A DNA stretch of 64,000 nucleotides, taken from contig NZ_JAEKIS010000011.1 of the NCBI RefSeq assembly GCF_017311415.1, forward strand, positions 62,001 to 126,000, written 5' to 3'. Positions 24,765-32,775 of the stretch are shown one piece after another (positions within the stretch are counted from its first letter, which is position 1; the number at the start of each line of letters is the position of its first letter). The position numbers and the translations under genes were made by a program. This stretch comes from Salipiger abyssi (GTDB taxonomy: Bacteria > Pseudomonadota > Alphaproteobacteria > Rhodobacterales > Rhodobacteraceae). The notes beneath the pieces were generated by a model that did no database searches, had not been told where the DNA came from, and was given only the letters and a program-made list of their open reading frames with translations.

Positions 24765-25547
24765 TCAGTCATAGGCATGCCCCGCCCGCAGCCCCTCGCG
24801 CACGCGGTGGGCGATTTCGAGAAATTCCGGCGTGTCGCGGATGTCCAGCGGGCGCTCTTTCGGCAGCGGGCTTTCGATCACATCGGTGATCCGGCCCGGG
24901 CGCGGCGACATGACCACAATCTTGGTCGAGAGATAGACCGCCTCGGGGATCGAATGGGTGACGAAGCAGATGGTCTTCTGCGTGCGCGCCCAGAGCGCCA
25001 GAAGCTGCTCGTTGAGGTGATCGCGCACGATCTCGTCGAGCGCGCCGAAGGGTTCGTCCATCAGCAGGATATCGGCGTCGAAGGCCAGCGCCCGGGCGAT
25101 GGAGGCACGCTGTTGCATGCCGCCCGAGAGCTGCCAGGGGTATTTCTTTTCGAACCCGGCCAGATCGACGAGCTCCAGCACCTCTTTTACCCGCTTCGCC
25201 TGCACCGGCCTGTCATAGCCCATGATCTCCAGCGGCAGGCGGATATTGCCGCCGATGGTGCGCCAGGGGTAGAGCCCCGCAGCCTGGAACACGTATCCAT
25301 AAGCGCGCGCCTTGCGGGCCTCCTCGGGGCTGACGCCATTGACCAGAACCGCGCCGGAGGTCGGCTGTTCGAGATCGGCCATGACCCGCAGAAAGGTGGT
25401 CTTGCCGCAGCCGGAGGGACCGATGAAGGAGACGAAATCGCCCTTTTCCACCGACAGGGTCACGTCGCGCAGCGCGTGTACCGGGCCGTCATTGGTCTGG
25501 AAGGTCAGGCTGACATCGCGCGCGTCGATGATGGCGCCTTCGGTCAT
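24765..25547 (-). CDS. ABC transporter ATP-binding protein (pyrimidine locus)
   Basis: This 260-residue ATPase of the SsuB/TauB type has Walker A GPSGCGKTT (about residues 43-51), Q-loop YVFQAAGLYPWRT, signature LSGGMQQRASIARAL, Walker B ILLMDEPFGALDE and switch VTHS. It lies upstream of the GNAT, permease and binding-protein genes in the same direction, separated by a 249-base gap with a hairpin-forming repeat, and downstream of the dihydropyrimidinase gene. Confidence 0.92.
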   Translation of the reverse strand: MTEGAIIDARDVSLTFQTNDGPVHALRDVTLSVEKGDFVSFIGPSGCGKTTFLRVMADLEQPTSGAVLVNGVSPEEARKARAYGYVFQAAGLYPWRTIGGNIRLPLEIMGYDRPVQAKRVKEVLELVDLAGFEKKYPWQLSGGMQQRASIARALAFDADILLMDEPFGALDEIVRDHLNEQLLALWARTQKTICFVTHSIPEAVYLSTKIVVMSPRPGRITDVIESPLPKERPLDIRDTPEFLEIAHRVREGLRAGHAYD

Positions 25548-25616
25548 GATCGCAGTGTCTCCCTCGGCGCCCGTGCAACGGCGGGCGCCTTGCCGATTGT
25601 CATGCGAGGCAAAGGA

Positions 25617-27071
25617 TTACACCCCGCTCGCCGGAATGCCAGAGCGCTCGACCGGGCGCGGCGCGGTCAGTTCCTTCCACGAGGACAGCGCCTTGTTGAC
25701 GGCGCCCGAGGGCGTGCGCTTGACGAATTTGCCATGTCCTTCCTCGGGCTTCATCTCGCCATCCATCACCGCGACGCGGCCCCGGGTCAGCACGAAGCGC
25801 GGCAGGCCCTTCACCTCCTTGCCCTCGAACACATTGTAGTCGATGGCCGATTGCTGGCTGGCGGCGCTGATGGTCTTGGATTTCTCCGGGTCGAGCACCA
25901 CGATATCCGCATCCGCGCCGACGAGGATCGCGCCCTTTGTCGGGTAGCAGTTGAGGATCTTGGCGATATTGGTCGAGGTGACGGCGACGAATTCGTTGGG
26001 CGTCAGCCGCCCGGTGCCGACGCCATAGGTCCAGAGCATCGGGATCCGGTCTTCGAGCCCGCCGGTGCCGTTGGGGATCTTGGTGAAATCGCCGACCCCA
26101 TAGCGTTTCTGATCGGTGGTAAAGGCACAATGGTCGGTCGCCACGCAGGAGAGCGAGCCGGAGGCCAGCCCGTTCCACAGGCTGTCCTGATGCATCTTGT
26201 TGCGGAAGGGCGGCGACATCACCCGGCGGGCGGCATGATCCCAGTCCTTGTTGAAATACTCGCTCTCATCGAGCGTCAGGTGCTGGATCAGCGGCTCGCC
26301 CCAGACACGCTTGCCCATCATGCGGGCGCGGCGGATGGCCTCGTGGCTGTCCTCGCAGCTCACATGCACCACATAGAGCGGCACGCCGGCCATATCGGCG
26401 ATCATGATGGCGCGGTTGGTGGCCTCGCCCTCGACCTGCGGCGGGCGGGAATAGGCGTGGCCCTCGGGGCCATTGTTGCCCGCCGCCAGCAGCTTGGCGG
26501 AGAGCTCGGCCACCACGTCGCCGTTCTCGGCATGCACAAGCGGGATGGCGCCCAACTCGGCGCAGCGCTGAAAGCTGGCATAGAGCTCGTCATCGTTCAC
26601 CATCAGCGCGCCCTTATAGGCCATGAAATGCTTGAAGGTGGTGATGCCGCGCTCTTTCACCACGGTTTCCATCTCGTTGAAGATCTGCTCCGACCAGGAG
26701 GTGATCGCCATATGGAAGGAGTAATCGCAATGGGCGCGGGTGGATTTGTTGTCCCACATCTGGAGCGCGTCGAGCAGGCCCTGATCGGGCGAGGGCAGCG
26801 CGAAATCCACCACCATGGTGGTGCCGCCGGCCAGCGCGGCGCGGGTGCCGCTCTCGAAATCGTCCGAGCTGTAGGTGCCCATGAAGGGCATTTCCAGATG
26901 GGTATGCGGGTCGATCCCGCCGGGCATGACATAGCAGCCGCTGGCGTCGAGCACCTCGTCGCCTTTGAGGTCAGGGCCGATCTCGACGATCTTGCCGCCG
27001 TCGACGAGCACGTCCGCCTCGTAGGTCAGATCGGCGGTGACGATGGTGCCGCCCTTGATGACTTTGGTCAT
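25617..27071 (-). CDS. hydA: Dihydropyrimidinase (D-hydantoinase)
   Basis: The start at 27071 (MTKVIKGGTIV) follows a GGGAGAG site; this gives 484 residues, standard for the family. It hydrolyses dihydrouracil and dihydrothymine to N-carbamoyl-beta-amino acids. The two-zinc site is visible: His56 and His58 in DPHTHLEMPF, the carboxylated Lys153 in FMAYKG, and later His in VHAENGD and VVHVSCEDS, with Asp in CVATDHCAF. It sits between the amidase/PreA/PreT genes and the importer genes of the same strand, as part of the reductive pyrimidine pathway. Confidence 0.95.
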   Translation of the reverse strand: MTKVIKGGTIVTADLTYEADVLVDGGKIVEIGPDLKGDEVLDASGCYVMPGGIDPHTHLEMPFMGTYSSDDFESGTRAALAGGTTMVVDFALPSPDQGLLDALQMWDNKSTRAHCDYSFHMAITSWSEQIFNEMETVVKERGITTFKHFMAYKGALMVNDDELYASFQRCAELGAIPLVHAENGDVVAELSAKLLAAGNNGPEGHAYSRPPQVEGEATNRAIMIADMAGVPLYVVHVSCEDSHEAIRRARMMGKRVWGEPLIQHLTLDESEYFNKDWDHAARRVMSPPFRNKMHQDSLWNGLASGSLSCVATDHCAFTTDQKRYGVGDFTKIPNGTGGLEDRIPMLWTYGVGTGRLTPNEFVAVTSTNIAKILNCYPTKGAILVGADADIVVLDPEKSKTISAASQQSAIDYNVFEGKEVKGLPRFVLTRGRVAVMDGEMKPEEGHGKFVKRTPSGAVNKALSSWKELTAPRPVERSGIPASGV

Positions 27072-27094
27072 TGGTTCTCTCCCTTGCAACACCC

Positions 27095-27116
27095 GCCCCG
27101 GACTTGATCCGGGGCC
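27095..27116. repeat. Palindromic extragenic repeat GCCCCGGA-cttga-TCCGGGGC
   Basis: An imperfect palindrome just upstream of hydA. Related copies occur at 27454-27475, 27494-27514, 31262-31282 and 31306-31326. It belongs to the GC-rich palindromic repeats common between alphaproteobacterial genes. Confidence 0.85.
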
Positions 27117-27129
27117 TCGCCGCCGGAGT

Positions 27130-27411
27130 TCAGAGGATGGTGTGTGTCAGATCGTGCCAATTCGGGTTGGCCCTTGTGATAAGCGCATCCTTCCACGCCC
27201 GCCGCCAGCGCTTCAACTGCCGTTCGCGTTTGAGCGACGTTTCGAAATCCTCGTGCTGCTCGAACCAGACCAGCCTGCGGATCTTGTATTTGGCAGTATG
27301 CGCTGACAGCCCCGCGCGATGCGCCTCGGCTCGTGCCCGCAGATCGCCGCTGCGCCCGATATAAAGCGCACCGCCCGGACGCGAGGCCATGATATAGACG
27401 TAGTGCGCCAT
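27130..27411 (-). CDS. GIY-YIG nuclease domain protein
   Basis: This 93-residue protein is a stand-alone GIY-YIG domain of the YhbQ/UPF0213 type: HYVYIMAS and ALYIGRSGDL give the GIY and YIG elements with the catalytic Arg (RAEAHRAG) after them, and the Glu in KRERQLKRWRRAWK follows. These proteins are presumed endonucleases, often with unknown targets. It interrupts the pyrimidine locus and is bracketed by copies of the CCCCGGA...TCCGGGG palindrome (one before its end, a pair beyond its start). It looks like a late insertion unrelated to pyrimidine metabolism. Confidence 0.9.
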   Translation of the reverse strand: MAHYVYIMASRPGGALYIGRSGDLRARAEAHRAGLSAHTAKYKIRRLVWFEQHEDFETSLKRERQLKRWRRAWKDALITRANPNWHDLTHTIL

Positions 27412-27453
27412 GGCCGCAGTTGAGCGAGACAGGGTTAACGGCTCGTGAACCCC

Positions 27454-27514
27454 GCCCCGGCCTCCGCGCCGGGGCCTCCTGGTGTGTCACGAGGCCCCGG
27501 ATCAGGTCCGGGGC
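27454..27514. repeat. Inverted pair of the CCCCGG palindromic repeat
   Basis: Two palindromes, GCCCCGGC-ctccgc-GCCGGGGC (27454-27475) and GCCCCGGA-tcagg-TCCGGGGC (27494-27514), lie 18 bases apart. Their flanks are inverted: CCCGCCCC on the left edge and GGGGCGGG on the right. This is the same doublet arrangement as at 31262-31326. Confidence 0.85.
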
Positions 27515-27534
27515 GGGTGATCGCAAGTGGCTGA

Positions 27535-28785
27535 TCACTCCACGATCTCCGCCGTCTCCAGCACGGCACGGAACAGCACCTCGGCACCCGCCGTGGCCCA
27601 GTCCTTAGAAATCTCCTCGGCCTCGTTATGCGACAGCCCGCCGACGCAGGGGCACATGACCATGGTCGCGGGCGCCACCTTGGCAGCCCAACAGGCATCG
27701 TGGCCGGCACCGGAAATCAGATTCATGTGGGAATAGCCCAGCTCTTCGGCGGCCTTGCGCACATTGCCCACCAGCTCGGGCGCAAAGGTCACCGGATCGA
27801 AATGGCCCACCGCCTCGACCGCGCAGCCGACACCGATCTCGTCGCAGATCGTGGCGGCGCGTTTCTCGATCTCGGCCCGCATGCCGTCGAGCTTGGCCTG
27901 ATCGGGCGAGCGGATATCGACGGTGAAGACCACCGTGCCCGGCAGCACGTTGCGCGAATTGGGCGAAAACTGCATCTGGCCGACGCCGCCGACGGCGCCG
28001 GGCTGCGCGGCCATCGCCACCTCCTGCACCATCTCCAGAATCCGCGCCATGGCGAGCCCGGCATTGACCCGCATCGCCATGGGGGTGGAGCCGGTATGCG
28101 CCTCCTTGCCGGTCAGGGTGAATTCCAACCACCACAGCCCCTGGCAATGGGTGACGACTCCGATATCCTTCTGCTCCGCCTCAAGGATCGGGCCCTGTTC
28201 GATATGCAGCTCGTAATAGGCGTGCATCTTGCGGGCGCCGACCTCTTCGTCGCCCTTCCAGCCGATGCGCTCCAGCTCGTCGCCGAACCGCTTGCCCTCA
28301 AGATCGGTGCGGCCATAGGCGTAATCCATGGTGAACTGGCCGGCAAAAACGCCCGAGGCCATCATCGCGGGGGCGAAGCGCGCGCCCTCCTCATTGGTCC
28401 AGTTGACCACACAGATCGGGTGTTTGGTCTTGATCCCGAGATCGTTCATCGAGCGCACCGCTTCCAGCGCTCCAAGCACCCCCAACACACCGTCATAATT
28501 GCCGCCCGTGGGCTGCGTGTCGAGATGCGAGCCCACATAGACCGGCAGCGCGTCGGGGTCGGTGCCCTCGCGCATCATGAACATGGTGCCCATCTGATCG
28601 ACGCCCATGCTGAGCCCGGCATCGTCGCACCACGCTTTGAACAGCGCGCGGCCTTCGGCATCGGAATCGGTCAACGTCTGACGGTTGTTGCCGCCCGCAA
28701 CGCCCGGGCCGATCTTCGCCATCTCCATCAGGCTGTCCCACAACCGGTCGCCGTCGATCCGGAGATTTTCACCCGCTGCCGCCAT
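27535..28785 (-). CDS. M20 family N-carbamoyl-beta-alanine/allantoate-type amidohydrolase
   Basis: The start at 28785 (MAAAGENLRIDGDRLWDSL) follows GAGGGGAAG, giving 416 residues. Metal-site motifs of the hydantoinase/carbamoylase family are present: GSHLDTQPTGG, NEEGARF, a helix HIEQGP and a late His in SGAGHDA. In the pathway it would cleave N-carbamoyl-beta-alanine to beta-alanine, CO2 and ammonia. Location with dihydropyrimidinase, PreA/PreT and a RutR-type regulator favours the beta-ureidopropionase role over allantoate hydrolysis. Confidence 0.9.
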   Translation of the reverse strand: MAAAGENLRIDGDRLWDSLMEMAKIGPGVAGGNNRQTLTDSDAEGRALFKAWCDDAGLSMGVDQMGTMFMMREGTDPDALPVYVGSHLDTQPTGGNYDGVLGVLGALEAVRSMNDLGIKTKHPICVVNWTNEEGARFAPAMMASGVFAGQFTMDYAYGRTDLEGKRFGDELERIGWKGDEEVGARKMHAYYELHIEQGPILEAEQKDIGVVTHCQGLWWLEFTLTGKEAHTGSTPMAMRVNAGLAMARILEMVQEVAMAAQPGAVGGVGQMQFSPNSRNVLPGTVVFTVDIRSPDQAKLDGMRAEIEKRAATICDEIGVGCAVEAVGHFDPVTFAPELVGNVRKAAEELGYSHMNLISGAGHDACWAAKVAPATMVMCPCVGGLSHNEAEEISKDWATAGAEVLFRAVLETAEIVE

Positions 28786-28842
28786 CTCGCTTCCCCTCTG
28801 CCGCTTGTCTTTTGCACAGACCTCACGGGCCCGCGCATGTTT

Positions 28843-28858
28843 TTTACCATTTGGTAAA
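28843..28858. promoter_or_regulatory. RutR-like operator TTTACCA-TT-TGGTAAA
   Basis: A perfect 7-base inverted repeat with a 2-base spacer. It matches the E. coli RutR consensus TTGACCA-N2-TGGTCAA except for one symmetric change in each arm. It lies between the divergent amidase gene (start 28785) and the RutR-type regulator gene (start 28966), where it could control both. Confidence 0.8.
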
Positions 28859-28965
28859 GGCACGATTGCAACCGCCTCTCAACGAGTCAAGAATTGACTG
28901 ACGCGCACAAGCCGGTAGATGCGCAGGGGACGGGCGGGCATGCCCAATAAAAGGGCAGGACGGGA

Positions 28966-29604
28966 ATGGACATGGCAGACGGCAGCGCAAAGAAACCCAG
29001 CCGCATCCAGTTGCGCAACCGCAAGCGGATCATGGAGGCGGCGCTGGAGGTGTTTTCGCAGCACGGCTATCGCGGCGCGACGCTGGATCAGATCGCCGAT
29101 GCAGCGGGCATGTCCAAGCCCAATCTCATCTACTATTTCGACGGCAAGGAGGCGATCCATGTTGCGCTTCTGAATGCGCTGATGGAGGAATGGCTGGCGC
29201 CGCTGGCCGAGATCAGCGACGACGGCGAGCCTCTGGAGGAGATCCTGAACTATATCCGCCGCAAGATGGAAATGAGCCGGCTGTTCCCGCGCGAAAGCCG
29301 GCTGTTCGCGAATGAGATTATCCAGGGCGCACCACGGATGCTGCCACATCTCGAAAGCGATCTGAAACCGCTCTTTGATGAGAAATGCGCGCTGATACAG
29401 AGCTGGATCGCGGCGGGCCGTCTGGCGCACGCCGATCCGGCGCAGCTGATCCTGTCGATCTGGGCCATGACCCAGCATTACGCCGATTTCGATGCGCAGG
29501 TGCGCGTGCTGGTGCCCGACGAGGCGCAGGGCTGGGCGGCCGCGAACACGCATGTGGAAACGATGTTCCGCAAGCTTCTGGCACCGCAATCAACCAACTT
29601 TTAA
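28966..29604 (+). CDS. rutR: TetR family regulator, RutR-type (pyrimidine responsive)
   Basis: This 212-residue protein has a TetR HTH (IMEAALEVFSQHGYRGATLD, then MSKPNLIYYFDGKEAIHVAL) and a C-terminal domain of the RutR/YcdC type (FPRESRLFANEIIQGAP, HPLFDEKC-like LKPLFDEKCALIQSWI). In E. coli RutR binds uracil or thymine and controls pyrimidine use. It is divergent from the amidase gene with a RutR-like palindrome between them. The symbol denotes homology by pattern, not proven orthology. Confidence 0.88.
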   Translation: MDMADGSAKKPSRIQLRNRKRIMEAALEVFSQHGYRGATLDQIADAAGMSKPNLIYYFDGKEAIHVALLNALMEEWLAPLAEISDDGEPLEEILNYIRRKMEMSRLFPRESRLFANEIIQGAPRMLPHLESDLKPLFDEKCALIQSWIAAGRLAHADPAQLILSIWAMTQHYADFDAQVRVLVPDEAQGWAAANTHVETMFRKLLAPQSTNF

Positions 29605-29628
29605 CCGGAATCGCGCCAGTCTCGGCGG

Positions 29629-29871
29629 ATGAAATTCGATCCGTCCCTACAGGCGCCCGCATTCGTAAATCCGGCCTGGAAGACCCAGCTCTTTTCGGCA
29701 AAGGCCGCGCGCAATGGCGGCATCGTCCGGCGCCGGAAACGCGATGTGCATCGAGAGATCGGCTATGAGGCCTTTATATGGGAAGTCAGATCGCGCGGCT
29801 TTCACATGATCGAATGCGGCGATCAGTATATCGTCATCTGCAATGCCGGCTCCCTGCGCATCCATTGCTAG
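29629..29871 (+). CDS. Small conserved protein of roseobacters (often mislabelled phosphoribosylanthranilate isomerase)
   Basis: This 80-residue protein starts MKFDPSLQAPAFVNPAW. Its pattern (FSAKAARNGGIVRRRKRDVHREIG, then FIWEVRSRGFHMIECGDQYIVICN) is that of a small Rhodobacterales family. In annotation these have been called N-(5'-phosphoribosyl)anthranilate isomerase, but the size excludes a TIM barrel. Basic residues in the middle and a beta-rich end are visible; function unknown. It follows the RutR-type gene by 24 bases and may be co-transcribed. Confidence 0.7.
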   Translation: MKFDPSLQAPAFVNPAWKTQLFSAKAARNGGIVRRRKRDVHREIGYEAFIWEVRSRGFHMIECGDQYIVICNAGSLRIHC

Positions 29872-29926
29872 CCCAGGAAAATTCGTACGAATTTTCCTGG
29901 GCAGAGATTTTTCGTACGAAAAATCT
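29871..29926. terminator. Two tandem perfect palindromes sharing the core TTCGTACGAA
   Basis: The first, 29871-29902, is a perfect 32-base palindrome with half GCCCAGGAAAATTCGT. The second, 29905-29926, is a perfect 22-base palindrome with half AGATTTTTCGT. Both are centred on TTCGTACGAA. They lie exactly between convergent genes; the second touches the preA stop codon. T and A tracts within the arms make them plausible bidirectional terminators. The identical core could also be a protein-binding site. Confidence 0.75.
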
Positions 29927-31230
29927 TATTCCGCTGCGTTCAGGCGCATCGGGTTGTTGGGATGCATCGTCCAGTCGGCGGGCTCCGCCTCCACAACCTT
30001 GCCGGTGCGCGGGTCGGTCATACCCGGCGCCATGCGCTCCATGGTGATGCAATCCTCGATAGGGCAGACATTGACGCAGAGATTGCAGGCCACGCATTCA
30101 TCGTCCTTGACCGAAAACACGCGGTCTTCGGACATGGCGATGGCCTGGTGCGAGGTGTCCTCGCAGGCGGCATAGCAGCGACCGCATTTGATGCAGAGAT
30201 CCTCGTCGATCCTGGCCTTGCTGATATAATTCAGGTTCAGATGCTGCCAGTCGCTGACATTGGGCACCGCGCGGCCGATCAGATCCGACAGCGCGATCTC
30301 CTTCTCGTCGAGATATTGCGACAGGCCGGAAATCATTTCCTGCACCACCTTGAACCCATAGGTCATGGCGGCGGTACAGACCTGCACATTGCCGGCGCCC
30401 AGCGCCATGAACTCCGCAGCGTCCTTCCAGGTCGTTACCCCACCGATGCCCGAGATCGGCAGGCCGCGCATCTCGGGCGAGCGGGCGATTTCCGACACCA
30501 TGTTCAATGCGATAGGCTTGACCGCCGGGCCGCAATAGCCGCCATGCGCGCCCTTGCCGTCGATTGTCGGCTCCGGCGCAAAAAGATCCAGATCCACCGA
30601 GGTGATCGAGTTGATCGTATTGATCAGCGACACCGCATCCGCCCCGCCCGCATGCGCCGCCATGGCGGGCTTGCGGATATCGGTGATATTCGGCGTCAGC
30701 TTCACGATGCAGGGCATGCGCGTGTATTGCTTCACCCAGCGGGTCACCATCTCGATATATTCGGGCACCTGCCCCACCGCCGATCCCATGCCACGCTCAC
30801 TCATCCCGTGCGGGCAACCGAAATTCAGCTCGACTCCGTCGGCGCCGGTTTCTTCGACCAGCGGCAGGATCGCCTTCCAGGCGTCCTCGGTGCAGGGCAC
30901 CATGATCGAGGCGATCAGCGCGCGGTCGGGATAATCGCGCTTCACCGCCTTCATCTCCCGCAGGTTCACCTCGAGCGGGCGGTCGGTTATCAGCTCGATA
31001 TTGTTGAGCCCCAGCAAGCGCCGGTCAGCGCCCCAGATCGCGCCGTAGCGCGGACCGTTCACATTGACCACCGGCGGGCCTTCCTCGCCCAGGGTCTTCC
31101 AGACCACGCCGCCCCAGCCCGCCTCATAGGCGCGCCGGACATTGTATTCCTTGTCGGTCGGCGGCGCCGAGGCCAGCCAGAACGGGTTGGGGGATTTGAT
31201 CCCGATGAAATCGCTCGTCAGATCGGCCAT
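29926..31230 (-). CDS. preA: NAD-dependent dihydropyrimidine dehydrogenase subunit PreA (PydA)
   Basis: The start at 31230 (MADLTSDFIGIKSPNPF) follows AGGAGG, giving 434 residues. Residues 1-310 form the FMN-binding dihydroorotate-dehydrogenase-like barrel (FGCPHGMSERGMGSAVGQ, KLTPNITD, ISGIGGVTTWKDAAEF). The C-terminal part has two [4Fe-4S] motifs, CIKCGRCYAAC and CVACNLCVNVCP. It reduces uracil and thymine to the dihydro forms with electrons from PreT, the first step of the reductive pathway. It is co-directional with preT, about 105 bases downstream of it, across a palindromic repeat pair. Confidence 0.96.
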   Translation of the reverse strand: MADLTSDFIGIKSPNPFWLASAPPTDKEYNVRRAYEAGWGGVVWKTLGEEGPPVVNVNGPRYGAIWGADRRLLGLNNIELITDRPLEVNLREMKAVKRDYPDRALIASIMVPCTEDAWKAILPLVEETGADGVELNFGCPHGMSERGMGSAVGQVPEYIEMVTRWVKQYTRMPCIVKLTPNITDIRKPAMAAHAGGADAVSLINTINSITSVDLDLFAPEPTIDGKGAHGGYCGPAVKPIALNMVSEIARSPEMRGLPISGIGGVTTWKDAAEFMALGAGNVQVCTAAMTYGFKVVQEMISGLSQYLDEKEIALSDLIGRAVPNVSDWQHLNLNYISKARIDEDLCIKCGRCYAACEDTSHQAIAMSEDRVFSVKDDECVACNLCVNVCPIEDCITMERMAPGMTDPRTGKVVEAEPADWTMHPNNPMRLNAAE

Positions 31231-31261
31231 GGAAAGCCTCCTCCGGGTTAGCTGGATACGC

Positions 31262-31326
31262 GCCCCGGACCTGATCCGGGGCCTCTCTTCCTGTCTTGCC
31301 GCGAGGTCCCGGATCACGTCCGGGAC
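31262..31326. repeat. Inverted pair of CCCGGA...TCCGGG palindromes between preT and preA
   Basis: GCCCCGGA-cctga-TCCGGGGC (31262-31282) and GTCCCGGA-tcacg-TCCGGGAC (31306-31326) form the same kind of doublet as near 27454. Because it lies inside the probable preT-preA transcript, it may influence message stability or processing. Confidence 0.85.
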
Positions 31327-31334
31327 GGGTGAGC

Positions 31335-32657
31335 CTAGCCCATCAGGCTCGCGTGAATGTCCTCGGCGGCATCGCGGCCCTCGGCCACCGCCGTCACAGT
31401 CAGATCGTCACCGCCCGACGCGCAGTCGCCGCCCGCCCAGACGCCCGGCAGCGAGGTCCGGCCCGTGCCGTCGACCGCGATCTTGCGCCCGTCGAGCTCT
31501 GGCAGCCCGTCGCCCGTCAGCGTCTGCCCGATGGCGCGGAACACCTGATCGGCGGGCAGGCGGAAAAGCTCGCCCGTGGGCGTCAGATCGTCGCCGGTGA
31601 ACTCGAACTCGATCTCGCGCACCGTACCGTTACCATGCACCGCCACCGGGGAAGCGCTACAAATGATCCGCACGCCCTTGGCCGCCGCCAGTTCCTGCTC
31701 GTAGACCGAGGCCGCCATGCGCTCGCGCGAGCGGCGGTAGACGATTGTGACGTTCAGCGCGCCCAGCAATTTCGCCTGCACCGCGGCATCCACCGCCGTC
31801 ATGCCGCCGCCGATCACCACAACGTCGCGCCCGACCGGCAGCGCCGCCAGATCCGAGGCCTGGCGCAGCTCCGCGATGAAATCCACCGCGTCATCGACAC
31901 CCTGCTTGTCGTCGCCCGCGACACCCAGCGCGTTCACCCCGCCAAGCCCCATGCCCAGGAACACCGCGTCATACTCCGCCTGAAGCGCCTCAAGCGTGAC
32001 ATCGCGCCCAAGCGCCACACCGCTTTTCAACTCGATGCCGCCGATCTGCATCAGCCAGTCGACCTCGCGCGCGGCAAAGCCTTCGGTACTCTTATACGCC
32101 GCAATGCCGTATTCGTTGAGCCCGCCCGGCTTCGCCCGCGCATCCATCAGCACCACATCGTGGCCCATCATCGCCAGCCGATGAGCGCAGGAGAGCCCCG
32201 CCGGCCCCGCGCCCACCACGGCGATGCGCTTGCCGGTCGGCGCGTCGCGCTCGAAGGGATGCACGCCCTCGGCCATCAGCGTATCGGTGGCATAGCGCTG
32301 CAACCGCCCGATCTCGACCGGCTTGCCCTCGGCGGTCTCGCGCACGCAGACCTCTTCGCAGAGCGTCTCCGTCGGGCAGACCCGGGCGCACATGCCGCCG
32401 AGGATGTTCTGCGACAGGATCGTCTTTGCCGCCGCCTCCGGCGTGCCGGTGGCGATCTGCCGGATAAAGAGCGGGATGTCGATCTCGGTGGGACAGGCCG
32501 TCGTGCAGGGCGCGTCATGGCAGAAATAGCAGCGATCCGCCGCCACCAGCGCCTCGTGATCGTCAAGCCGCGGGTGCAGATCCGCGAACCCCGCCTCGAT
32601 CAGAGCCTTGTCCAACCGCCCGGGCCGAATGCCCGGAGCCAGTGCCTTTGCGTCCAT
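31335..32657 (-). CDS. preT: Dihydropyrimidine dehydrogenase electron-transfer subunit PreT (PydB)
   Basis: The start at 32657 (MDAKALAPGIRPGRL) follows GGGAGG, giving 440 residues. The N-terminal domain has the cysteine pattern of glutamate-synthase-like Fe-S proteins (CYFCHDAPCTTACPTEID, then CARVCPTETLCEEVC). FAD- and NAD-binding folds follow (GAGPAGLSCAHRLA, VIGGGMTAVDAA, WAGGDCASGG). It oxidises NAD(P)H and feeds PreA. A RutR-like palindrome lies 54 bases upstream of the start, so uracil-responsive control is likely. Confidence 0.95.
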   Translation of the reverse strand: MDAKALAPGIRPGRLDKALIEAGFADLHPRLDDHEALVAADRCYFCHDAPCTTACPTEIDIPLFIRQIATGTPEAAAKTILSQNILGGMCARVCPTETLCEEVCVRETAEGKPVEIGRLQRYATDTLMAEGVHPFERDAPTGKRIAVVGAGPAGLSCAHRLAMMGHDVVLMDARAKPGGLNEYGIAAYKSTEGFAAREVDWLMQIGGIELKSGVALGRDVTLEALQAEYDAVFLGMGLGGVNALGVAGDDKQGVDDAVDFIAELRQASDLAALPVGRDVVVIGGGMTAVDAAVQAKLLGALNVTIVYRRSRERMAASVYEQELAAAKGVRIICSASPVAVHGNGTVREIEFEFTGDDLTPTGELFRLPADQVFRAIGQTLTGDGLPELDGRKIAVDGTGRTSLPGVWAGGDCASGGDDLTVTAVAEGRDAAEDIHASLMG

Positions 32658-32710
32658 CGGTCGCCTCCCGCTGCCTTTGCTTTGGGAAAAGCGTTCCACA
32701 GGTCAAATTT

Positions 32711-32726
32711 TTTATCAATCGGTAAA
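32711..32726. promoter_or_regulatory. RutR-like operator TTTATCA-AT-CGGTAAA upstream of preT
   Basis: This 16-base near-palindrome has the same arm length and spacer as the site at 28843-28858 (TTTACCA-TT-TGGTAAA). It differs at one base in each arm. It lies just upstream of the preT start. Finding two such sites only in front of the two pyrimidine transcription units supports a common regulator. Confidence 0.65.
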
Positions 32727-32775
32727 ATATCGAAACGCGGGCCCGACACGATGCGGCGCCCAAAATTCGGGCAAA

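Noticed and set aside
24666-27107. 813-codon open frame on the plus strand opposite the ATPase and dihydropyrimidinase genes
   Set aside because: It is a high-GC antisense shadow: it lies opposite two clearly real genes, and its translation is His/Asp/Gly-rich without domain pattern.
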